A DNA stretch of 64,000 bases from M55B112 sp964539395 (lineage in GTDB: Bacteria > Bacteroidota > Bacteroidia > Bacteroidales > GCA-2748055), in NCBI GenBank assembly GCA_964539395.1, contig CAZIIU010000006.1:1-64000 (forward strand), given 5' to 3'. Of the stretch, positions 53,571 to 61,101 are shown one piece after another (the first letter of the stretch is position 1; each line of letters begins with the position of its first letter). The notes under the pieces are model-generated. The model was not told the DNA's origin, made no database searches, and was given only the letters and a program-made list of their open reading frames with translations. Made by a program: the position numbers and the translations under genes.

Positions 53571-54497
53571 TTAGGAAATATAGCTGTTTCTTAAAATCTT
53601 AACTTTCAAAGTAAGTTCATCAAACACCTGTTTTGTCAGGTTATGGGATGAACTTGACTTTAAAGTTGTGATATTTGTTTCCGGATCATTAACCGGTGTG
53701 TTTTCTCCAAGCTTGATTTCAATCTTATCGAAAGTAGACTTTAAATCAGAGATGTCTTCAAGAATCTGCCGGGCATCATCATCATTCGCTTCTATGAGTA
53801 GGTTAATAATAAAATCTACCGAGAGTTTTTGGTCTACAATCCTTTCGACGATTTTGTTGTTTTCTATGGGTTTGTCTCCAACTAGCTGTGTTGCAATGTA
53901 AAGGCCTTCAATCCAACCACCCACAAGAATTATTGTTGCAGTTCCTTCAAGGCCGCGTTCCTTGAGAAACGAACTGGAATTCAAAAGAGTTTCTGAGATG
54001 ATGTCAATGATTTCCTCCCGGTTATTAATATTATCCTCCAGGCGCTGAATGGTGGATTCATTTATTGCGTCCAAAATATTCAGGGCATCCGCAAGATTCT
54101 TAGCGGCTTCGATATAGCTCAAGGTTACCTGGGTCTGGTCAAAAAGACTTGCATAGCTGAGATCTGTGGTGTATATACCCAAATTGAGAGCCAAATCTTT
54201 AGTTGTAATGTAGAGCGATTGATTATCAACAGGATTAAGTAATTGCTCATTGTATGTAGCACCGGCATTTTGCAATATTTTTGCAGTTTCAACTGGCGAT
54301 GGAAGAGAATAGAAAATCTTTTTCGCTGTTTGAAACTTCTCCTGTGCACTTTCGTCAATTGCAGTTACAAATTCTTCTGTCTGGTCAGTTTCTTTTTCCG
54401 CTTTTTTTGTTCCAGAATTGCATCCTAAAAAACTTAAGGCAAAGAAAACAGCAAGAAGCATCAAAACTTTACCGGGATAACGCATTTTTTTATTCAT
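53571..54497 (-). CDS. lipoprotein of unknown function
   Basis: A 308-residue predicted lipoprotein: signal sequence with lipobox SFLGC (Cys26), then an acidic Lys/Glu linker and a long mostly helical domain without a membrane segment. Phrases such as LQNAGATYNEQLLNPVDN and LALNLGIYTTDLSYASLFDQ point to an amphipathic helical bundle. No family recognised. Start ATG at 54497; the nearest upstream gene on the strand is 260 bases away, so it heads this two-gene unit. Confidence 0.75.
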   Translation of the reverse strand: MNKKMRYPGKVLMLLAVFFALSFLGCNSGTKKAEKETDQTEEFVTAIDESAQEKFQTAKKIFYSLPSPVETAKILQNAGATYNEQLLNPVDNQSLYITTKDLALNLGIYTTDLSYASLFDQTQVTLSYIEAAKNLADALNILDAINESTIQRLEDNINNREEIIDIISETLLNSSSFLKERGLEGTATIILVGGWIEGLYIATQLVGDKPIENNKIVERIVDQKLSVDFIINLLIEANDDDARQILEDISDLKSTFDKIEIKLGENTPVNDPETNITTLKSSSSHNLTKQVFDELTLKVKILRNSYIS

Positions 54498-54758
54498 AAG
54501 GAAATTGTTTAATATGTCTTAGCCAGGACTACTTAATGAAGTAAAATTAACACTTTTTTTTTAATTACAAAACGTGGGGGATTGGTCTCAAAATCCAATA
54601 ATTGCAATGCATTCAGTTGCAATGGAACAATTTGTACACTGGATCGGTTACCCCCTAATTAGCAGGTCGAATATAACTGACAAAGATTAATAATGCAAAA
54701 AAAAAACCACAGTTAATCCTGTGGTTTTTCATTATCAAATAGTTAGAGAATATATCGA
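54498..54758. other. intergenic region with possible multibranched RNA fold
   Basis: This 261-base gap has no gene. At 54576-54655 a GGGGG/CCCCC helix could close around two hairpins: ATTGG/CCAAT (54581-54585 with 54595-54599) and ATTGCAA/TTGCAAT (54601-54607 with 54617-54623). The right end holds the terminator at 54702-54729. Whether the fold is transcribed is unknown. Confidence 0.3.
54702..54729 (-). terminator. terminator of the YwqK-type gene
   Basis: An 11-pair perfect stem (54702-54712 with 54719-54729) with a 6-base loop. Read on the minus strand it is followed by about ten T, making it a strong terminator 30 bases after the stop of the gene at 54759. It may also work weakly on the plus strand. 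Confidence 0.88.
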
Positions 54759-55193
54759 TTAGTATTCCATCGAAGATATCAGTTTTCCTTCTTCATTCCA
54801 GATACTCCATTTACCGGTCCTTTGCCCGTTTTTATAAAATAATTCAGAACGCAGAGTACCATTTGAGTCCCAGATTAACCACTTTCCATGTTTGAGGTTG
54901 TCTTTGTAATTTGCTAGTGCAATAAGATTTCCGTTTTTATCATATTGCAACCAGGTGCCATCTGGTTCACCTTTCGAAAATGCGCGAACTTCCAACACAC
55001 TACCATTCTCAGCAAGGATTTTATATGCGCCATCCAACTCTTTTGCATCCAAACCCCGAAAGTTGGTTGCCAGCAGTACGTGCTCTGTTTTACCGCTGTT
55101 CAAGTTATTGTTTGCGAGCATCTCCTCCTGCAATTCTTGTGCGCCCGTGGCTATCGCCATGCAAAGCATCACTATTATTTGTATTGTTTTCAT
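54759..55193 (-). CDS. exported MORN-repeat protein (YwqK antitoxin-like)
   Basis: A 144-residue protein with signal peptide (residues 1-18) and three MORN-like repeats in the C-terminal half (GEPDGTWLQYDKNGNLIA, KHGKWLIWDSNGTLRSELFY, RTGKWSIWNEEGKLISS). This is the family often labelled toxin-antitoxin YwqK; no toxin gene is adjacent, and the signal peptide argues for an envelope role instead. It has its own consensus promoter and terminator, so it is a single-gene unit. Confidence 0.82.
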   Translation of the reverse strand: MKTIQIIVMLCMAIATGAQELQEEMLANNNLNSGKTEHVLLATNFRGLDAKELDGAYKILAENGSVLEVRAFSKGEPDGTWLQYDKNGNLIALANYKDNLKHGKWLIWDSNGTLRSELFYKNGQRTGKWSIWNEEGKLISSMEY

Positions 55194-55213
55194 GATTACA
55201 GCTTTTATTAATT

Positions 55214-55244
55214 CAAAGTTAAGAAAAAGTTAATAAAATGCAAA
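55214..55244 (-). promoter_or_regulatory. promoter of the YwqK-type gene
   Basis: On the minus strand TTTG (plus 55241-55244) and TAACTTTG (plus 55214-55221) are spaced exactly 19 bases: a perfect Bacteroidota promoter 20 bases before the ATG at 55193. Confidence 0.7.
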
Positions 55245-55368
55245 ATAAATATCACTATTTATGAATAGAAAAATGAATAATACTGTAATACAGCAATATA
55301 CAACTTAACAAAAAAATAACATTGACTTTAGATCAGATGGTATTTTTGAAACCGTTGATCCGGGAAGG

Positions 55369-56259
55369 TTACCTCTCTATTTTGAAAATACCGTCGGTAA
55401 GAAGGATTTCGTACTTTGATTCCAGTTGATCGCTCCATCCAATCATGTATGAAGTAAAACTACCGACCTCCAGTTCCCGGAGGTTTTGGGAACTGACATC
55501 CTGCATGATGTCATTAGGAAACAATTCGTTAGCCATTTTTATTCGACGGTTACTTCTTCTTTCATGCGATTTATACAAATCTATTCCACCAAATAGTTTT
55601 ATAAAATACTGGGCGATTTCTGCCGGATATTTATAACTGACAACGGCGAATTCCACATCTTCTGTATTCATTGTATTAACTGCTATGGAAATATCACTCC
55701 TGAAATAGTTATTAACAAAAAACATCAGGGCAACACTTTCAACGGAATACTCATCACGCAATTGAGCAATCAACCGCTCTTTATTTTTCGGTTTGTTTAT
55801 TACCGGAATTCCATCTTTTTCAGAAATATAGAGTGATTCTCCAATTGTTTTTGCAACATAGTCGCCCCATCGGTTAAGCGAAGTAACACCCTGGCTGTAA
55901 TTGGGATCGCTGATCGATTCAAGAACGGTTTTCTTTGGAAGGTTTCTGTTGATGGTGGTATACTCATTACCAATATAATAATCTGTTTTGATTTTCAGGG
56001 TGACATTAGCTTTTGCCGCCTGTTCCTCAATCCATCTTCTGGCAAATTGAATAGAATCGATGGTTGTCAGAATATCAAATTCTGTCCATGGATGGGTAGT
56101 TCTTGTATCAATGAAAGCAAAATACAGGAGCACTTCATCCTTAAGATTCTTACACACATTGTTTTTTCTCGCTGCTGTAAAGTCAATTCTTGCCGAAGGT
56201 CCCGAGGAGACCAGTGCTACCGATGTTGCAATCAGGATAAACAATCTGATGATTCTCAT
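55369..56259 (-). CDS. exported protein of unknown function
   Basis: A 296-residue protein with a signal peptide (residues 1-20, ending near SSG). The mature part is soluble and mixed alpha/beta; the early stretch KDEVLLYFAFIDTRTTHPWTEFDILTTIDSI resembles the start of an alpha/beta fold, but I recognise no family or catalytic motif. It is flanked by nth (41 bases) and a 175-base gap with no feature seen. Confidence 0.7.
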   Translation of the reverse strand: MRIIRLFILIATSVALVSSGPSARIDFTAARKNNVCKNLKDEVLLYFAFIDTRTTHPWTEFDILTTIDSIQFARRWIEEQAAKANVTLKIKTDYYIGNEYTTINRNLPKKTVLESISDPNYSQGVTSLNRWGDYVAKTIGESLYISEKDGIPVINKPKNKERLIAQLRDEYSVESVALMFFVNNYFRSDISIAVNTMNTEDVEFAVVSYKYPAEIAQYFIKLFGGIDLYKSHERRSNRRIKMANELFPNDIMQDVSSQNLRELEVGSFTSYMIGWSDQLESKYEILLTDGIFKIER

Positions 56260-56300
56260 CTAGTTGAAGTATTTTGAATTGTAAAAATAGTAAAAACCAT

Positions 56301-56969
56301 CTATTTCCGGGACTTATTTACCGCCCGAACTTTGAGTTCACTATTATAATACTTGCATATTTCAGTGAGTCCACATTTTATGCAATCCGGTTTTTTTGCG
56401 GTACAAATATATCTTCCGTGAAGAATCAGCCAATGGTGGGCTTTGTGCAGCAGCTCTTCCGGAATGTGCTTCACAAGTTGCATTTCTGCTTTAAGAGGGG
56501 TGTTTGCGCCAGTGATTAGCCCAATTCTTTCAGCCACCCTGAATACATGGGTGTCAACTGCCATGGCAGGTACTTTAAATGCAACCGATAATATGACATT
56601 CGCAGTTTTTCGGCCCACTCCGGGTAATTCCTGCAGATCTGCCAGATTATCAGGAACCTTGCCATTATAGTTGTTTACCAGCAACTGAGCCATTCCTACA
56701 AGGTGCCGGGCTTTATTATTGGGGTAGGAGCAGCTTCTAATATAGTGGTACACATCTCCCGGTTCACTTTTGGCCAAATCCTGAACGGTCGGAAACTTTT
56801 TGAAAAGCTCCTTTGTGATAATATTGACCCGTTTGTCCGTACACTGGGCAGAAAGTATTACAGACACGATTAATTCATAGGGATTGCGATAATGTAATTC
56901 AGTTTCTGCGACGGGCATTTTCTGTTCGAAATAGCTGATTACCTTCTTATACAGTGCATCTTTATTCAT
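56301..56969 (-). CDS. nth: endonuclease III
   Basis: A DNA glycosylase/AP lyase removing oxidised pyrimidines. The helix-hairpin-helix (LQELPGVGRKTANVILS, Lys near residue 120), the catalytic Asp in AVDTHVFRV, and the C-terminal 4Fe-4S loop with C-x6-C-x2-C-x5-C spacing (CTAKKPDCIKCGLTEIC) are intact. I use the ATG at 56969 (MNKDALYKKV); a TTG four codons upstream at 56981 is the only other in-frame choice. Confidence 0.95.
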   Translation of the reverse strand: MNKDALYKKVISYFEQKMPVAETELHYRNPYELIVSVILSAQCTDKRVNIITKELFKKFPTVQDLAKSEPGDVYHYIRSCSYPNNKARHLVGMAQLLVNNYNGKVPDNLADLQELPGVGRKTANVILSVAFKVPAMAVDTHVFRVAERIGLITGANTPLKAEMQLVKHIPEELLHKAHHWLILHGRYICTAKKPDCIKCGLTEICKYYNSELKVRAVNKSRK

Positions 56970-56981
56970 ATTTGTGCTCAA

Positions 56982-57192
56982 GCATTGGATTCCCGGTCCC
57001 TAATGTAGTATTTTTTTCTTTCAGATTGTTGAATGATGCTTCTGCAATCCCCCCCGATATTTACCAGGCTGTTTGCCATGAAAAACCGGGTGGTTTTCAT
57101 TCAATAATTCTGTCATTTTCATCGTACGGAGTCAGAATCAGCCGGTTCAGTTTAATAAATCTTTAAAATTGAGGGATAAATGCTTATAATCA
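56982..57192. other. gap between nth and the aromatic operon leader
   Basis: No gene is seen. An imperfect inverted repeat (57078-57087 with 57092-57100, ATGAAAAACC/GGTTTTCAT, one bulge) lies about 95 bases upstream of the operon's -33 element. It lacks a T tract and could be a protein-binding dyad or chance. Confidence 0.35.
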
Positions 57193-57223
57193 TTGTGTAT
57201 TTCAATAATAATAGTTACGTTTG
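57193..57223 (+). promoter_or_regulatory. promoter of the aromatic amino acid operon
   Basis: TTG at 57193-57195 and a perfect TAnnTTTG (TACGTTTG) at 57216-57223 are spaced by 20 bases. Transcription would begin about 57227-57230, only a few bases before the leader peptide ATG at 57236. Confidence 0.7.
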
Positions 57224-57235
57224 TATACTTGAAGC

Positions 57236-57286
57236 ATGAAAACTTTTTTTGGCACATATTATTTCTTTTTTCTGGATCTCGGATAA
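57236..57286 (+). CDS. Phe/Tyr-rich attenuator leader peptide
   Basis: A 16-codon frame, MKTFFGTYYFFFLDLG, with Phe codons at 57245, 57248, 57263, 57266 and 57269, Tyr codons at 57257 and 57260, and TAA at 57284-57286. It sits right behind a consensus promoter and right before a terminator/antiterminator pair, upstream of pheA. Seven of 16 codons specify the two end products of the operon, as in the enterobacterial pheA/pheST leaders. The peptide itself is probably without function; ribosome stalling on its codons would sense charged tRNA-Phe and tRNA-Tyr. Confidence 0.82.
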   Translation: MKTFFGTYYFFFLDLG

Positions 57287-57289
57287 AAT

Positions 57290-57337
57290 GTCGGGCTTAA
57301 AGGATTGTTGTACCCGGCTTAAACGTCGGGTTTTTTT
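57290..57337 (+). promoter_or_regulatory. transcription attenuator: competing antiterminator and terminator hairpins
   Basis: Terminator: ACCCGGC (57312-57318) pairs with GTCGGGT (57325-57331), loop TTAAAC, followed by a T tract to 57337. Antiterminator: the upstream GTCGGG (57290-57295) can pair instead with CCCGGC (57313-57318). Both use the same 57313-57318 arm, so they exclude each other. A ribosome at the leader stop (57284) would cover 57290-57295 and let the terminator form; a ribosome stalled at the Phe/Tyr codons leaves it free to form the antiterminator. Confidence 0.82.
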
Positions 57338-57390
57338 GTTTATATGTGAGTGTTTTTCTATAATAATTATTTGGATTCTTTAAACTGATC

Positions 57391-58227
57391 ATGATGCGAA
57401 TAGCTATTCAGGGTGGATATGGGGCCTTTCACGAACTGGCTGCTCATAAATATTTCATGAATGATGAGATAGAAATATTGCCCAGGGAATCGTTTTCCGA
57501 CTTACTTACATCGCTCAGGGACCATAAGGCAGACTACGGGATTATGGCCATTGAGAACTCCCTTGCAGGAAGTATATTGCCCAATTACAACCTGTTAAAA
57601 GAGACACACATGCGGATTATCGGAGAGGTTTACCTGAGGATTTGTCAGAACCTTGTTGCGCTTCCAGGGGTAGAGATTGAAAGTATTAAAGAGGTCTATT
57701 CCCATCCGATGGCTATCTTGCAATGCGGCCAGTTTTTTAAGCAGTATCCCCATATACGGCTGATTGAAAGTATCGATACTGCATTAAGTGCTGAAGATAT
57801 AAGCGTTAACCACCGTACAGATACCGGGGCAATTGCAAGTCGGCTTGCAGCTGAAAAATACGGCCTTCAAATCCTTGAAGAGGGAATTGAGACCAATAAA
57901 ATGAATTATACCCGCTTTCTTATTCTTACAGAAAACGGTGCAGCCATTGATAAGGCTGATGTCAATAAAGCATCCATCCACTTTGCACTTGCGCATAAGA
58001 TTGGTTCTCTCTCAAAAATCCTGTCAATTTTTTCTTTTCACGAGATCAACCTTGCAAAGATCCAATCAACGCCTATCATAGGTAAGGACTGGGAATATCA
58101 GTTTTACGTCGACCTGGAAGTGAATGATTACGAGATGTACCTTAATGCCCTTGAGTCGATTAAACCCTTTACAAGTGGATTAATGGTTATGGGAGAATAC
58201 AAAAAAGGTGAAGTATATTTTGAATAA
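57391..58227 (+). CDS. pheA: prephenate dehydratase
   Basis: It converts prephenate to phenylpyruvate in Phe synthesis. The N-terminal catalytic domain has the IAIQGGYGAFHELAA start and the IENSLAGSI block; the dehydratase TGAIASRLAAEKYGL stretch is near residue 147. A C-terminal ACT domain (about 190-270: HKIGSLSKILSIFSFHEINL) would bind Phe for feedback inhibition. No fused chorismate mutase: that domain is in the next gene. First gene of the attenuated operon, 54 bases after the terminator. Confidence 0.95.
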   Translation: MMRIAIQGGYGAFHELAAHKYFMNDEIEILPRESFSDLLTSLRDHKADYGIMAIENSLAGSILPNYNLLKETHMRIIGEVYLRICQNLVALPGVEIESIKEVYSHPMAILQCGQFFKQYPHIRLIESIDTALSAEDISVNHRTDTGAIASRLAAEKYGLQILEEGIETNKMNYTRFLILTENGAAIDKADVNKASIHFALAHKIGSLSKILSIFSFHEINLAKIQSTPIIGKDWEYQFYVDLEVNDYEMYLNALESIKPFTSGLMVMGEYKKGEVYFE

Positions 58228-58239
58228 TGAACAGATATT

Positions 58240-59325
58240 ATGGTTGTAGATGTAGATTTAAAACCTTTAAATATTAAGGGTATTGGAAACAAAAGGCCTT
58301 TAATCATGGCCGGACCATGCAGCGCCGAATCCGAAGAGCAGGTGCTGGAGACGGCACGCAGGATTGCGTTGCTAGGAATACCAGTCTTTCGGGCAGGTAT
58401 CTGGAAACCACGAACCAGGCCCAACGCTTTTGAGGGCGTTGGTTCCGTGGGATTGCCATGGCTGCAGGAGGTGAAAAAGCAAACAGGCATGCTGGTTTCA
58501 ACCGAAGTGGCGAACGTAAAACATGTATACGAGGCACTCAAATATGGAATCGATATAATCTGGATAGGCGCCAGAACATCTGCCAATCCATTTGCTGTTC
58601 AGGAGATTGCCGACAGCCTGAGAGGTGTGAAGATACCGGTCTTTGTTAAAAACCCTGTAAATCCGGATGTAGATCTGTGGATCGGTGCGATTGAGAGAAT
58701 TAACCAGGCTGGCATTGAGCAGATTGCTGCGATTCACCGGGGATTCTCAAGCTATGAGAAAACGATCTACAGGAATGCCCCACACTGGCAGGTGCCTATT
58801 GAGCTCAGACGACGCATTCCCGATCTTCCCATTATTACCGATCCGAGCCATATCTGCGGTACCAGAGAACTGATTTATGATATCTGCCAGAAAGCAATGG
58901 ACCTCAATTTCGACGGTCTTATTATTGAAACACATCAAAACCCCGATAAGGCATGGAGCGACGCGAGTCAGCAACTGACACCTGAAGCCCTTAAAACAGT
59001 GCTTGACAGACTGATATTACGGGATCCGGATGTAGACGAGAACCAGATGCTTACACTTGCTGAGTTACGCGATAGCATCGATAAACTAGATGATAAGCTT
59101 ATTGGACTGATTGAGGAGCGAATGAAGGTGGTAGAGAATATAGGAAGGTATAAGAAAGAGAATAATATAACTATCTTGCAGAATAAAAGATGGGATGATA
59201 TGCTTAGAAGCAGGTTAATTCTGGGTGAGAGAAAAGGTTTAAGCGAAGATTTTATTAATAAGGTTTTCAGGGCGATACACCAGGAATCAATCAATAAACA
59301 GACCCGGATAATGAATGAGGATTAA
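58240..59325 (+). CDS. bifunctional DAHP synthase / chorismate mutase (type II)
   Basis: A fusion of the first shikimate enzyme and the branch enzyme to prephenate. Residues 1-265 are a type I-beta/KDPG-like DAHP synthase (MAGPCSAESEEQ near 26, FRAGIWKPRTRP near 50, ITDPSHICG near 200, and ETHQNPDKAWSDASQQL). Residues 268-350 are an AroQ chorismate mutase (ELRDSIDKLDDKLIGLIEERMKVVENIGRYKKEN). Fusion ties pathway entry to the Phe/Tyr branch. It starts 12 bases after pheA; it would overlap aroB by 11 bases if that gene begins at its earlier ATG. Confidence 0.94.
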   Translation: MVVDVDLKPLNIKGIGNKRPLIMAGPCSAESEEQVLETARRIALLGIPVFRAGIWKPRTRPNAFEGVGSVGLPWLQEVKKQTGMLVSTEVANVKHVYEALKYGIDIIWIGARTSANPFAVQEIADSLRGVKIPVFVKNPVNPDVDLWIGAIERINQAGIEQIAAIHRGFSSYEKTIYRNAPHWQVPIELRRRIPDLPIITDPSHICGTRELIYDICQKAMDLNFDGLIIETHQNPDKAWSDASQQLTPEALKTVLDRLILRDPDVDENQMLTLAELRDSIDKLDDKLIGLIEERMKVVENIGRYKKENNITILQNKRWDDMLRSRLILGERKGLSEDFINKVFRAIHQESINKQTRIMNED

Positions 59326-59329
59326 CCGA

Positions 59330-60358
59330 ATGACCGAGATTTCCCTACATATCGAGGGTCATGTTACACCTGTTCTTATAGGCAGGAACCTGTTGGAAAA
59401 TCTGTTGGAGATTACGGGTAAAAAACCCATTCTTATCGTTGATCAGAATTTGTACGATCTTAACGTTACTAAGTTCAACGATCTTAATTGTATTACTGTA
59501 CCTTCCGGAGAGCAGCACAAAACACTCGGCTTTGCTGAAGAGGTGATGCGGCAGATGATCCGGATGGAGGCAGATCGCAACTCCTTTCTGGTTGGGGTAG
59601 GAGGTGGACTAGTTACCGACCTTGCAGGTTTTGTGGCATCCGTATATATGCGCGGAATAAAATTCGGATTTGTTTCATCTACTTTATTGGGACAGGTAGA
59701 TGCGAGTATCGGGGGAAAGAATGGAGTAAATCTAGACGGTTATAAAAATATGATCGGAGTATTCAGGCAACCTGAATTTGTCTGGTGTGACCTCGAACTG
59801 CTTAACACGCTTCATGATAGTGAAATGAAATCGGGTTTTGCAGAGGTGATAAAATATGGTGCGATACGGGATGCGGAGCTCTTTAACTATATTGAAACTA
59901 ATCTCGAAGGGATTCTGCAGCGCGAACCCGCTGTCCTGCAAAAAACTGTTGCTGTTTCAGCCGGCATTAAAGCGGATATTGTTCAGTCTGATCCGACGGA
60001 AAAGGGCGAAAGGAGGCTCCTTAATTTTGGTCATACCCTTGGTCATGCAATAGAGAAGCTCACCGGTATGATGCATGGAGAGGCAGTGGCTATCGGAATG
60101 GTTCTTGCAGCCAGGCTATCAGTGAATATGGGTTTCCTGTTGAGGAGTGAGAATGAAAGGTTGGAGCGCGTTATCCGGAATGCAGGATTACCTCTGACAA
60201 CAGATGTTGCACCCGAGGCAATTTTTGATGCGTTGCTGAAGGACAAGAAAAGGAAGGGAGATCATATTTTCATGGTCCTGTTAAAAAATATAGGGGCAGG
60301 GTTTATTCATAAGATGGAACTGGATTCAATTCATAAAGCTATTCATGATTTGTATTAG
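59330..60358 (+). CDS. aroB: 3-dehydroquinate synthase
   Basis: AroB cyclises DAHP to 3-dehydroquinate with NAD and a divalent metal. Blocks: PSGEQHKTL, the NAD motif VGVGGGLVTDLAGFVAS, KNGVNLDGYKNMIG, the metal ligands in SGFAEVIKYGAI, NFGHTLGHAIE and MHGEAVAIGM. I chose ATG 59330, just past the upstream stop; an in-frame ATG at 59315 would add MRINR and overlap by 11 bases. It overlaps aroD by 14 bases. Confidence 0.96.
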   Translation: MTEISLHIEGHVTPVLIGRNLLENLLEITGKKPILIVDQNLYDLNVTKFNDLNCITVPSGEQHKTLGFAEEVMRQMIRMEADRNSFLVGVGGGLVTDLAGFVASVYMRGIKFGFVSSTLLGQVDASIGGKNGVNLDGYKNMIGVFRQPEFVWCDLELLNTLHDSEMKSGFAEVIKYGAIRDAELFNYIETNLEGILQREPAVLQKTVAVSAGIKADIVQSDPTEKGERRLLNFGHTLGHAIEKLTGMMHGEAVAIGMVLAARLSVNMGFLLRSENERLERVIRNAGLPLTTDVAPEAIFDALLKDKKRKGDHIFMVLLKNIGAGFIHKMELDSIHKAIHDLY

Positions 60359-60980
60359 CATTGGTAATATTAACCTGATCAGGGAGGTTCACTCCCTGCA
60401 GCCATCCCTGGTGGAAATTCGTTATGACCTTGTGAGAAAAAAGCCTGAACAGGTATTGGAGCTGCTGGGAGGAAGAGTCCTGCAGGTGGCAACCTGCCGG
60501 TCCGGACACTATCAGGATTCCCAGCGTCTGGATATCCTTAAAAAGGCAATCGCATGCGGAGCAGTATATATTGATGTTGAAATCGAATCATCTGTAGAAT
60601 TCCTGAACGAAATAATGAATGCCGCAAAAGAGAAACGGGTTCATCTGATAATTTCATATCATAATTTCAATGAGACTCCTAAGCGGGAAGAATTGTTAAG
60701 GATTCTTAGTGAATGCTATGATGCAGGTGCTGATATTGCAAAGATATCGTGTACCGTAAATAGCCGGAATGATGCAGCACGTCTGCTATCGCTTTATGAT
60801 GAGCCGGGAAGGAAGATTGTTATCGGTATGGGAGAGGCAGGAAAAATTACACGACTCGCAGCGGTTGAACTGGGTGCAGAATTTACTTTTGCTGCAGTCT
60901 CTGAAGAGGCAGTTACGGCACCCGGACAGCTGACTTACCAGGAGTTAACTGGTTTAATAAAAAAGCTGCATGGCAGATAG
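60345..60980 (+). CDS. aroD: 3-dehydroquinate dehydratase, type I
   Basis: The type I (Schiff-base) dehydroquinase. It has an early EIRYD strand (EIRYDLVRKKP near residue 24), ISYHNFNETP near residue 103 with the catalytic His, and the Schiff-base lysine in IAKISCTVNS near residue 131. At 211 residues it is short for the family. It overlaps aroB by 14 bases. Many Bacteroidota use the unrelated type II enzyme AroQ, so type I within the operon is worth noting. Confidence 0.9.
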   Translation: MICISIGNINLIREVHSLQPSLVEIRYDLVRKKPEQVLELLGGRVLQVATCRSGHYQDSQRLDILKKAIACGAVYIDVEIESSVEFLNEIMNAAKEKRVHLIISYHNFNETPKREELLRILSECYDAGADIAKISCTVNSRNDAARLLSLYDEPGRKIVIGMGEAGKITRLAAVELGAEFTFAAVSEEAVTAPGQLTYQELTGLIKKLHGR

Positions 60981-61101
60981 ATCTCACGTCATTGAGGAAT
61001 TATTGCATTAGCTCAGGATAGAACATGAGGCAACCGGTTGACCTTGACAGTAAATATTTTGAGGCATATAAAAGTAAACTAATATAAAGGGATTAATATT
61101 A
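60981..61101. other. gap inside the aromatic operon before aroC
   Basis: A 121-base gap with no hairpin terminator. A 20-codon frame (MRQPVDLDSKYFEAYKSKLI, start 61025) is too short to support. No clear promoter was seen, so aroC is probably read through from upstream. Confidence 0.4.

Noticed and set aside
54759..55193. Toxin-antitoxin module
   Set aside because: The protein is MORN-repeat and carries a signal peptide; no toxin gene is adjacent and the gene has its own promoter and terminator.
61025..61087. 20-codon frame between aroD and aroC
   Set aside because: Too short, no overlap or spacing signal, and no supporting features.
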